A stretch of DNA of 50,635 nucleotides, from NCBI GenBank assembly GCA_028284725.1, contig JANQRD010000232.1, positions 1 to 50,635 of the forward strand, written 5' to 3'. This stretch comes from Allomuricauda sp. (lineage in GTDB: Bacteria > Bacteroidota > Bacteroidia > Flavobacteriales > Flavobacteriaceae). Below the pieces are notes generated by a model. It searched no databases. It saw only the letters and a list, made by a program, of their open reading frames with translations, and had not been told where the DNA came from. Within the stretch, counting starts at the first letter, position 1; each line of letters opens with the position of its first letter. Positions 39,334 to 47,580 of the stretch are shown here, one piece after another. The translations under genes and the position numbers were made by a program.

Positions 39334-42300
39334 TTAAAAGGTCAGGCTTAACCCAACATTATAAATCTTTACCCCAGGAAAACCTCCATGGTCATATCCT
39401 AAAAGGATGTTCTGATTTGAAAGGTTCTGATCTCCTCCCCTCGAATTGATTTCAGGATCATAACCGGGGTAATTCGTAATTGTAAATAGGTTTTGACCAC
39501 TCACATACACTCTAGCTGCCTTCATTTTCAATCTATCCAGTAAAGGTTTTGAAAAATTATACCCAAGTGATAGGTTCTGTAAACGGATATAAGATCCATC
39601 GTGTATGTATCTGCTCGACATGGCGCCCGGGTTTTGGCCCAGGCCTTGAACGGTATTGCTGCTTCCCTCACCATCCCAAAAATCGAGTACCGAGGCCAAA
39701 GAATTTCTAGGCTCTCCCACAAAGGATAGATTGTATTCCGTAGTCCAAAAAACATCATTGCCCTGTACACCCTGTAGGGTAAAGTCAAGGTAGACGTTCT
39801 TAAACGATATATTATTGGTAAAGCCCCAAACGAAATCGGGCTGCGCATTGCCAATGATGGTTCTATCATCTGATGTGATAGCACCATCTCCGTCAACATC
39901 CCTGAATTTTACACGCCCTGGGGCTGCTGCAGGGTCATCTATGGCATCAACCTCTGCCTGGTTCTGGTAAATACCGTCAAATATGAATCCGAAAAAGGAA
40001 CCCAAAGGTTCTCCAGGGGTTAGAATACCACTATCACTTATATCTTGAAAAGCAGCACCAGATGAAAGAATTAGATTTTCATCACCACCCAAATCCAACA
40101 CTTTATTCTTATTGAAGAAAATATTAAAATTGGTATTCCATCTAAAGTTGTCATTTGCAAAGTTTACAGTGTTCAAGGCAAACTCAAATCCTTTGTTTTC
40201 CATACTACCAATGTTTTGAGTCTGGCTATCAAAGCCGGTATACTTTGGCAAATCTTTGTTGAACAAAAGATCCTCGGTCTTCTTGTAATAGTATTCTGCG
40301 GTAAAATCGATACGCTGGTTAAAGAGACCTATGTCAAGCCCAACATTGTATGAAGTTGTTGTTTCCCATTTCAGGTCATTGTTTGCAATCCGGCTTGGTA
40401 TGGCACCGTTAAGAAACACTTCATTTCCAAAATTAAAGGCCAAGCCAGACTGGTAAGCCGCTAAAGACTGATAGGGTTGAATCGCTTGACTTCCAGTGAC
40501 ACCGTAACTTCCTCGTAGCTTAAGGTTACTAATGGTCTCACTGTCCTTCAAGAAGTTCTCTTGACTAATGCGCCATCCGACTGAGGCTGATGGAAAATAA
40601 GCCCATTTGTTGTTTTGCGCGAATACTGAAGCCCCATCTGCCCGAAACGAAGCAGAAAGCAAATATTTACCGTCAAAGGCATAATTTATTCTTCCTAAAA
40701 AGGAAGCTAAGGTTCTTCGGTCAAAAAAAGTAGCTGCAGGGCCGATATTGGTAGCCAACTGTATTCCGTTAAAGCCCAACTCATCGCTCGAGAAACCTGA
40801 TGCACTTGTTGAAAGGCCTTTGTTTTCAATTTCTTGAGTGGTGAAACCCGCCAGAACGTTCAAATTATGTTTATCATTGAATGTTGTGGAATAATTAAGC
40901 GTGTGCTCGACCAAGAAATCGGTTCTATTACGTGTGTTTACATTGGCAAAACCTTGATTAAGGGCTGCTTGCAGCTCACGCCCATCATAGCGTTGCTGTA
41001 GAAAATCTTGGAGTATGTAACCAAAATTGAGCTTATAGGTCAGTCCTTTGAATATGTCCAGTTCCCCATATAAGTTGCCGAATAAATAATTGGTCGTACG
41101 AACATCCTGCCTATCATCGATCAGTCGAATCGGGTTATCCAATATCTGCTGAAATTCATTAAATGAAGGCTCGCCTGTTTCTGGGTCAAAGACAGGTACT
41201 GCAGGTGATGAAACCAAAGCGGTAAAAGTTACCGGGCTTCCAGAGTTTCCAAAGCCCTCATTCATTTTCACCAAGTTGTTCACTGTTCTCGAAAACGACA
41301 GATTATTCCCTATCCTAATGCTTTTTCCTAGTTTATGCTCTAAATTCAGCCTTAGGGTGGCCCTATTAAAATCCGCATTGGTAATCACACCTTCTTGATC
41401 GAAATAGTTCATTGAAAACAAATAGTTTGTATTTTCACCGCCCCCCGAAACCGAAAGTTGATAGTTTTGAATAGGTGCGGCCTGAAATATCTCATCTTGC
41501 CAATCGGTATCGGCTTGTAAAGGAAGGTCTACTTGTCTTGAGAGGTCATTGGCGTTGAGCAAGGTCGCCCATTGATCTGCATTCAACACATCAATTTTCT
41601 TATTTACCGTCTGAATTCCACCAAAAACATCCAGGTTGATCGTCGGTTTTCCTGTTCTTCCTTTTTTGGTGGTCACTATAATAACTCCGTTTGCACCCCG
41701 AGATCCGTAGATAGCGGTCGCAGAGGCATCCTTCAACACCTCTAAAGAAGCTATGTCGTTGGGATTGATGAAGGTTAAATCACCCCCGATCAATCCATCA
41801 ATTACAATCAAAGGGTTGTTGTCTCCTTGAATGGAATTGCTACCTCGAATACGGATTTGTACGGTCCCTCCGGGATGACTTGAGGTGGAACTGATCTGTA
41901 CACCCGGTGTTTGGGCCTTTAATCTTTCCTCAACCCTTGGAGCATTGATGCTATTGATTTGCTCATCATCCAAAGAGACTATGGCACCGGTCAAATCACT
42001 TTTTGCCTGGGTACCATAACCTATTACCACCACTTCATCCAGACCTGAAGTACTTTCCTGTAGCGATACATTTATATTGGTCTGCCCATTAACTGGCACC
42101 TCTCTTGTCGCAAATCCGATATAGGACACCACCAATGTAGCGTTGGCATCTGCAATGGATATTGAAAAATTTCCATCGAAGTCAGTTACAACACCGTTGG
42201 TGGTACCTTTCTCCACAACATTGGCGCCTGGCAAAGGAGTTCCATTTGAATCCGAGACCTTTCCAGAAACCTGAATTTGATCCGGCTGCTGTGGTGGTTT

Positions 42301-42702
42301 TGATTGTTTTACCGGTTTCGTAACTTTTGGTAAAGTGTTCGTTGGAGTAAGTACAATCTGTTTCTCAATAACTTTGTAAATAGCGACTCCATTTGAAAAA
42401 AGCTCCCTCAATACATTGTCTATCCGCTGCCTTTTTACTCTTATGCTTACTCTTCGGTTCAGATCAAGTTCTTCGCTACTGTAGAAAAACTTGAATTCTG
42501 AAACCGATTCAATTTCATTCATAACCTCCAAAATGGAGGCATCGTTCATGTTTAGTGTGATTTTTGCTCTTTGAGCATATCCCGACTCTGCCTGTAACTG
42601 AAAAAATGTGGTTAATATGAGCAGTAGTGAGATTTTCATCTTTAAGTCAAACTTTGGGAATACATACTTCCATAGTTGAGGGAAATTCCTTAGTTTTTTC
42701 AT
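39334..42702 (-). CDS. SusC/RagA-family TonB-dependent transporter with N-terminal STN domain (paralog A)
   Basis: 1122 aa; STN-like ILEVMNEIESVSEFKFFYSSEELDLNRRVSIRVKRQRIDNVLRELF, CarboxypepD_reg-like domain, DEVVVIGYGTQ, VLKDASATAIYGSRGANGVIIVTTKKG. Confidence 0.96.
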   Translation of the reverse strand: MKKLRNFPQLWKYVFPKFDLKMKISLLLILTTFFQLQAESGYAQRAKITLNMNDASILEVMNEIESVSEFKFFYSSEELDLNRRVSIRVKRQRIDNVLRELFSNGVAIYKVIEKQIVLTPTNTLPKVTKPVKQSKPPQQPDQIQVSGKVSDSNGTPLPGANVVEKGTTNGVVTDFDGNFSISIADANATLVVSYIGFATREVPVNGQTNINVSLQESTSGLDEVVVIGYGTQAKSDLTGAIVSLDDEQINSINAPRVEERLKAQTPGVQISSTSSHPGGTVQIRIRGSNSIQGDNNPLIVIDGLIGGDLTFINPNDIASLEVLKDASATAIYGSRGANGVIIVTTKKGRTGKPTINLDVFGGIQTVNKKIDVLNADQWATLLNANDLSRQVDLPLQADTDWQDEIFQAAPIQNYQLSVSGGGENTNYLFSMNYFDQEGVITNADFNRATLRLNLEHKLGKSIRIGNNLSFSRTVNNLVKMNEGFGNSGSPVTFTALVSSPAVPVFDPETGEPSFNEFQQILDNPIRLIDDRQDVRTTNYLFGNLYGELDIFKGLTYKLNFGYILQDFLQQRYDGRELQAALNQGFANVNTRNRTDFLVEHTLNYSTTFNDKHNLNVLAGFTTQEIENKGLSTSASGFSSDELGFNGIQLATNIGPAATFFDRRTLASFLGRINYAFDGKYLLSASFRADGASVFAQNNKWAYFPSASVGWRISQENFLKDSETISNLKLRGSYGVTGSQAIQPYQSLAAYQSGLAFNFGNEVFLNGAIPSRIANNDLKWETTTSYNVGLDIGLFNQRIDFTAEYYYKKTEDLLFNKDLPKYTGFDSQTQNIGSMENKGFEFALNTVNFANDNFRWNTNFNIFFNKNKVLDLGGDENLILSSGAAFQDISDSGILTPGEPLGSFFGFIFDGIYQNQAEVDAIDDPAAAPGRVKFRDVDGDGAITSDDRTIIGNAQPDFVWGFTNNISFKNVYLDFTLQGVQGNDVFWTTEYNLSFVGEPRNSLASVLDFWDGEGSSNTVQGLGQNPGAMSSRYIHDGSYIRLQNLSLGYNFSKPLLDRLKMKAARVYVSGQNLFTITNYPGYDPEINSRGGDQNLSNQNILLGYDHGGFPGVKIYNVGLSLTF

Positions 42703-42750
42703 AATTTTGAATTGATTTTAGTTAGTTTACTTACGACTAGATCATTTGAC

Positions 42751-42780
42751 AATCGGAAAGTGTTGCACCACTTTCCGATT
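42751..42780. terminator. Perfect 12-bp stem / 6-nt loop hairpin between fecR stop and susC start, T-run on the + strand side
   Basis: AATCGGAAAGTG-TTGCAC-CACTTTCCGATT followed by TTTTTTGTTT. Confidence 0.6.
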
Positions 42781-42817
42781 TTTTTTGTTTCATAGGCTCA
42801 AGGGTTAAGGTTGTTAT

Positions 42818-44050
42818 TTATTTTGTTACTGATTTTTCCTTTCTTTCGGTTATTATAATTCTCCCGTCATCAACAATGAAGTCAAATGGGGTGTGCTCGT
42901 CAAAGACTCTCAATATGATGTCCAACGACTCATGCTCAAAAGTTCCCGTAAATCTCTTGCTATCGAGAGCGGAGAAGTGATTGTTGATCTGGATATCAAA
43001 ATGACGTTCAAGCTCTTTTAGTATTAAATCAAAACGGTCATTGACAAAAAGCAATTTATTGTCTTTCCACGCAATATATTTAGACACATCTGCCTCTTCG
43101 ACCGCAATGGTATTATCCTCAAAAACGGCACGCTGGCCAGGCTCTATTTTAATGGGCACCAATGCCTCTTCATTATTTGACCTATAGACCCCAACACTGC
43201 CCTCAACCAAAACCGTTGAAGTATTGTTTTCGTTTTTGTAGCTGGAGACATTAAACTCGGTACCGTAAACCTGAGTGTTCATTTCGTCCGTAATGACTGT
43301 GAATGGATGATCTTCGTCTTTTTGTACCGAGAAATAAGCCTCTCCATCCAAATAGACATTTCTTGGTTTTCCTTCTAAAAAGTTTACCGGATAACGCAGA
43401 TTGGAACCAGAATTTAAAAAGACTCGAGAGCCATCGGACAAAACCAGTTCAAACTTTTTACCATAGGGAACCGTCAATTGATTGTACTCTATAATTTTGG
43501 AACTTGAGTTTCTTTCCTGATACAATAAAGTGTTTTGATTTTGGGTAACAACAATCTGGCCCTTGGCATTTTTCACTACTTCATTAGTACTTTCCTCCAA
43601 TATTTTGACAGTCCCGTCTTCGAGTTCCAAAGTAATTTGGGAATCTGAGGGCAAGGCCGTATTGATTGCCTTAAAGGGATTTAAAAAATAAAGGCTAAGA
43701 CTTACCGTGATCAGTCCAACAAATACAGCCGCCACTCTCAGCCACGGTAAGCTTTTGACCTTCGTACTGAGTTTATGCTTGCTGATTTCGGAAGCTATAT
43801 CTTCCCTCCTCTCTACAATGTTGCGCCACATGGCGTCAAAATCCTCACTGGAAAGTTTTTCATTGTCAAAATTCAGCAGGAGTATGAACCGCCTTGCCTT
43901 TTCAACCATTTCCTCCTTGTTGGGATGGTCCTTTATCCAATTCTCCCAAAAATTATTGGCCATAGGATCAGTATCCAAGACCCATTTTTGGAAATATTCA
44001 TCTTTTATAAAATCCTCTTCGGAGTAGTCTGTATACTTCATTTTCATCAA
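42818..44050 (-). CDS. FecR-family anti-sigma factor
   Basis: 410 aa; N-terminal cytoplasmic part, one TM (VAAVFVGLITVSLSLYFL), LTVPYGKKFELVLSDGSRVFLNSGSNLRYPVNF...RNVYLDGEAYFSV, DUF4974-like C-terminus. Confidence 0.95.
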   Translation of the reverse strand: MMKMKYTDYSEEDFIKDEYFQKWVLDTDPMANNFWENWIKDHPNKEEMVEKARRFILLLNFDNEKLSSEDFDAMWRNIVERREDIASEISKHKLSTKVKSLPWLRVAAVFVGLITVSLSLYFLNPFKAINTALPSDSQITLELEDGTVKILEESTNEVVKNAKGQIVVTQNQNTLLYQERNSSSKIIEYNQLTVPYGKKFELVLSDGSRVFLNSGSNLRYPVNFLEGKPRNVYLDGEAYFSVQKDEDHPFTVITDEMNTQVYGTEFNVSSYKNENNTSTVLVEGSVGVYRSNNEEALVPIKIEPGQRAVFEDNTIAVEEADVSKYIAWKDNKLLFVNDRFDLILKELERHFDIQINNHFSALDSKRFTGTFEHESLDIILRVFDEHTPFDFIVDDGRIIITERKEKSVTK

Positions 44051-44234
44051 TGCGAAATCTTCTCAAGTATCAATTTCTAATTAGTAAGAGAGTGATTTTG
44101 CCATTTTACTTAAAAAAATGTGAATTTTTTTTCAATTTTATATTTGAAGGACACTATTACATGAAGTGTGAAGCATGTTTTTGAAACGTCAATGACCATC
44201 ATATACGGGATTTATCCAAATTTTCAGATTGTAC

Positions 44235-45788
44235 CTACTGAATCTTACGTTGTTTCAGTAAAAGTTTGCTGAAGCCATTTACCAAATCGCCGTTCTTCGG
44301 AATTTCGGCGATGTTGATAGTTTCGTTGGGATCATTGTGATGGTCATAAAGCATTCGAGCTTTTGGGATGCCATCTAGCGTATACCATTCAGTGTAAAGA
44401 TATCTATCCGTTTTTATCACATCGGCATCCATCCATCTACCAAACAAGGCCTCTTTGCCCTTTGCTTTTGGGTTTTCCAGGAGATAGGCAAAACTATCGC
44501 CTTGAAGATGGTATGGCCTGGATAAGCCAGCCATATCACATAAAGAAGGGTAGATATCGACGAATTCCGTCAGGGCTTTTATTCTTTTACCACCTTTTTT
44601 ATTGGGCGTCTTTATGATCAAGGGAGCATGCATGGCCACATTAAATGTGGAATGTTTGCACCAGAGGCCATGGTCTCTTAGACTCCAACCATGATCTCCC
44701 CAAACCACAACAATGGTATTTTTCTCAAGTCCGGACCTTTTTAGTTCTTCCATTACCAGGCCAATCTGCGCGTCAACATAACTTACACATGCATAATAAG
44801 CATGAATCAACGAGCGGGCCATTGCATCCGACATAGGTCCGTTCGAAGGGATGTTGTCATACCTCCGCAACTCATCAGAATTGTGTCGTGCTTTATCGGG
44901 AACGTTTTCAGGGTATTGCATAAAATCGGGAAACTTGATCTTGCTTGGGTCATACATGTCCCAATACTTGGCGGGGGCATTGAAGGGAAGGTGAGGTTTT
45001 ACAAAGCCCATTGCCAAGAAAAAGGGTTGCTTATTCTCTGCGAAGTGCTTTAAATGCGCTATGGCCTTGTTGGCTATTTTCCCATCGAGATAAGCACTAT
45101 CTGCGACTTCGGCTTTCTCAAAAGGAGGTGATTTGTCTTTGTTCTTCGGTAGCTGATAATTATGCCTTTGTCTACTTGAACTTCCTGGCTCGAATATTCT
45201 CGGATGCCAAGGGGGTTCGCTCCAGCTATCTAAGGCATCGTCTTGCCAATTATGCAGTATTTTCCCTAAACTCAATGATGTATATCCGTTGTTCTGGAAA
45301 TGCCGTGGCATGGTAACCACATGGGGCGCATCATCGTTTATATAACTTTTGTGAGTCAAGAAACGGGTTGGATTGGGCCTAAGACCGGTAAGTATACTGG
45401 CTCGCGAGGCCCCACAGACAGGAACGTTACAATAGGCGCGTTCGAAAAGGAAGCCCTGATCGGCCAGCTTATCGATGTTTGGAGAGTGTACTTGCGATTT
45501 TCCATAACAACCCAATTCGGGTCGCAAATCATCTACCGCTATAAAGAGAATATTCAAGGGTTGATTCCTTGGACCGGTAGGGGGTTTTTCAAATTCTTTA
45601 TCGAATTCATTTATGCTTTTGGGATGCCCAGACAACGATGATATAGCCTTGTTGTTGGCCGAGGGGAAAACATTCACCTCTTCTTTCTCCCCCTCCTTGC
45701 CAATTTCTTTCTTCGAAAAACCCAAAAGAAATACTAGGGCAAGCAGCCCTGGCATGCCATAGAACATTAACTTATGTTTCATTTTCAT
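44235..45788 (-). CDS. Sulfatase (S1_7, iduronate-2-sulfatase-like); paralog of 31333..32814, no lipobox
   Basis: 517 aa; NILFIAVDDLRPELGCYGKSQVHSPNID, CNVPVCGASRASILTGLRPNP, WGDHGWSLRDHGLWCKHSTFN; N-terminus LLALVFLLGFSKKEIG has no Cys. Confidence 0.93.
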   Translation of the reverse strand: MKMKHKLMFYGMPGLLALVFLLGFSKKEIGKEGEKEEVNVFPSANNKAISSLSGHPKSINEFDKEFEKPPTGPRNQPLNILFIAVDDLRPELGCYGKSQVHSPNIDKLADQGFLFERAYCNVPVCGASRASILTGLRPNPTRFLTHKSYINDDAPHVVTMPRHFQNNGYTSLSLGKILHNWQDDALDSWSEPPWHPRIFEPGSSSRQRHNYQLPKNKDKSPPFEKAEVADSAYLDGKIANKAIAHLKHFAENKQPFFLAMGFVKPHLPFNAPAKYWDMYDPSKIKFPDFMQYPENVPDKARHNSDELRRYDNIPSNGPMSDAMARSLIHAYYACVSYVDAQIGLVMEELKRSGLEKNTIVVVWGDHGWSLRDHGLWCKHSTFNVAMHAPLIIKTPNKKGGKRIKALTEFVDIYPSLCDMAGLSRPYHLQGDSFAYLLENPKAKGKEALFGRWMDADVIKTDRYLYTEWYTLDGIPKARMLYDHHNDPNETINIAEIPKNGDLVNGFSKLLLKQRKIQ

Positions 45789-45910
45789 ATTTATGTATTA
45801 AATACTAATGGTAAACTTATATTTAAAAAGTGCTCGACTATTGCCTGTTTTAAATTTCTGTTTTCAGGCCATTCCGCCAAAGCATTGTATTGGATCCTTT
45901 TTAATCTTTT

Positions 45911-45961
45911 AAAAGAGCACCCCATCCCCAATTGCATTTTTGGGCACGGGAATGCTCTTTT
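45911..45961. terminator. Hairpin, probable terminator downstream of susD (46057..47562)
   Basis: AAAAGAGCA ... TGCTCTTTT perfect 9-bp outer stem, A/T-rich flanks. Confidence 0.5.
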
Positions 45962-46056
45962 CTCAAATTAAGAAACTAACTCAAAACTAATTTGTAGTGC
46001 TCTCCTTATGTGGAAAACCAGTCTCAATATCTTTACATCTCTTTTGCCAAATTGAA

Positions 46057-47562
46057 TCAATACCCAGGGTTTTGGGCAATGTCTGGGCTTACATTAATCT
46101 CAATTGCTGGAATGGGGTATAGTATGTTATGCGGTTGAATACCATCTTTTGCAAATTCGTTCTGTGACATTACATCGAAAAATATCCCATATCTCACCAA
46201 ATCAAAACGCCGTTTTAGTTCAAAATTCAACTCAAGTTCCCTTTCCAATCGAACAGCGTCCCTAAATTCCGTTTGATCCATTCCCGACAACGGTGCCAAG
46301 CCAGCTCTGTCCCTAACTTCGTTGATGGCATCATAAGCATCTTGCGTAGGCCCATTGTTAGCCTCATTCTCCGCTTCTGCAATAAATAGCAGTACCTCGG
46401 CGTATCTGTAAATAGGAAAATTTGTTGGAAGCCTTCTGCCAAAGTTTCTAAATTCATTGTACGGTCGGTCCGAATCAAAGTACTTTAGACTGTAAGGCCG
46501 TGTTTCCTTAGGATTGTTGCCTCCATTGAATTCGGTATAGTTCCAGATCTTTATCGGGGAATCCGCCGAGGCCGTTTCTGTACTAACGATCAGTGTATCG
46601 AATGAAGCATCACGCCGCAAATCTTCATCGGAATACTTGTTGTACAAATCCCAATTCCCATTGTAATTTGAAGTTCCAGATTGATAGCCAACAAAATTTG
46701 GTCGTGTCCTCGCCGGAAAAAAGGCCATAAAAGTACGATCGGCCGAATTCCGTTGGGTAGAAAAAATATGTTCAGGCCCATTTTTGTTGGCTATAAGCCA
46801 CAAATCGGAAAATGGCCTTACCAAGCTGTATCTTCCCAGGGCCTTGACCTCTTTGGCCTTGGCCGCTGCCAAAGCCCACTTTGACCCGTCTTGTAAAGGA
46901 AACCCGGCCATGGTCAAATACACATGGGCCAACAAGGTCTTGGACAAACCTTCGGTAGGCAATCCTTCTCGACCAAGATCGACATTCTGCAATAAGGTTT
47001 CCGCTTCCAATAGATCTTGCTCGATCAGCGCATAGACCTCTTCAATCGGACTTCTTGTAACCCCGAGTCCTGATCCCAAATCGGCTATAGGCTCTGTCAC
47101 AATGGGAAGATCGCCGAAGAGTTGAACCAAATGAAAATATGAAAGCGCCCTTAGTGTCAATGCCGCCCCTTTGTAGCCTGGGATCCAACCCTCATCCCTT
47201 CCCTCTAGGGACTGCAGAATCTGATTCATTGCATTAATACTGAAATAGTTGGTTTCCCACAATGAAAGTATTCTCGGGTTATCGGTCAAAAAAGTATAAT
47301 GCTCCATGTCTCCCCTAATATTACCAGGTAAAAATCTGGAGGTGACGTGGTCAGCACCATAACCAGCTACGTCCCATAAATCCCTGTCATAGTAGTCGTT
47401 GGAAGCAAATCTTGTCATTACGCCTCCAATGAGCTGTACCACGTCGTTCTCCGTATTGGGAAAATTGTCGGGAGACAAAAAGTCTTTAGGTTCTTCTTCC
47501 AATGAAGTGCTGCAAGCACTCGATATTACAATTAAGATCGTATATATAATTACTTTTTTCAT
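46057..47562 (-). CDS. SusD/RagB-family lipoprotein (paralog B)
   Basis: 501 aa; lipobox SSACSTSLEEEPKDFLSP; near-collinear with 37807..39312. Confidence 0.95.
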   Translation of the reverse strand: MKKVIIYTILIVISSACSTSLEEEPKDFLSPDNFPNTENDVVQLIGGVMTRFASNDYYDRDLWDVAGYGADHVTSRFLPGNIRGDMEHYTFLTDNPRILSLWETNYFSINAMNQILQSLEGRDEGWIPGYKGAALTLRALSYFHLVQLFGDLPIVTEPIADLGSGLGVTRSPIEEVYALIEQDLLEAETLLQNVDLGREGLPTEGLSKTLLAHVYLTMAGFPLQDGSKWALAAAKAKEVKALGRYSLVRPFSDLWLIANKNGPEHIFSTQRNSADRTFMAFFPARTRPNFVGYQSGTSNYNGNWDLYNKYSDEDLRRDASFDTLIVSTETASADSPIKIWNYTEFNGGNNPKETRPYSLKYFDSDRPYNEFRNFGRRLPTNFPIYRYAEVLLFIAEAENEANNGPTQDAYDAINEVRDRAGLAPLSGMDQTEFRDAVRLERELELNFELKRRFDLVRYGIFFDVMSQNEFAKDGIQPHNILYPIPAIEINVSPDIAQNPGY

Positions 47563-47580
47563 ATCTATAATTTTATTTTT

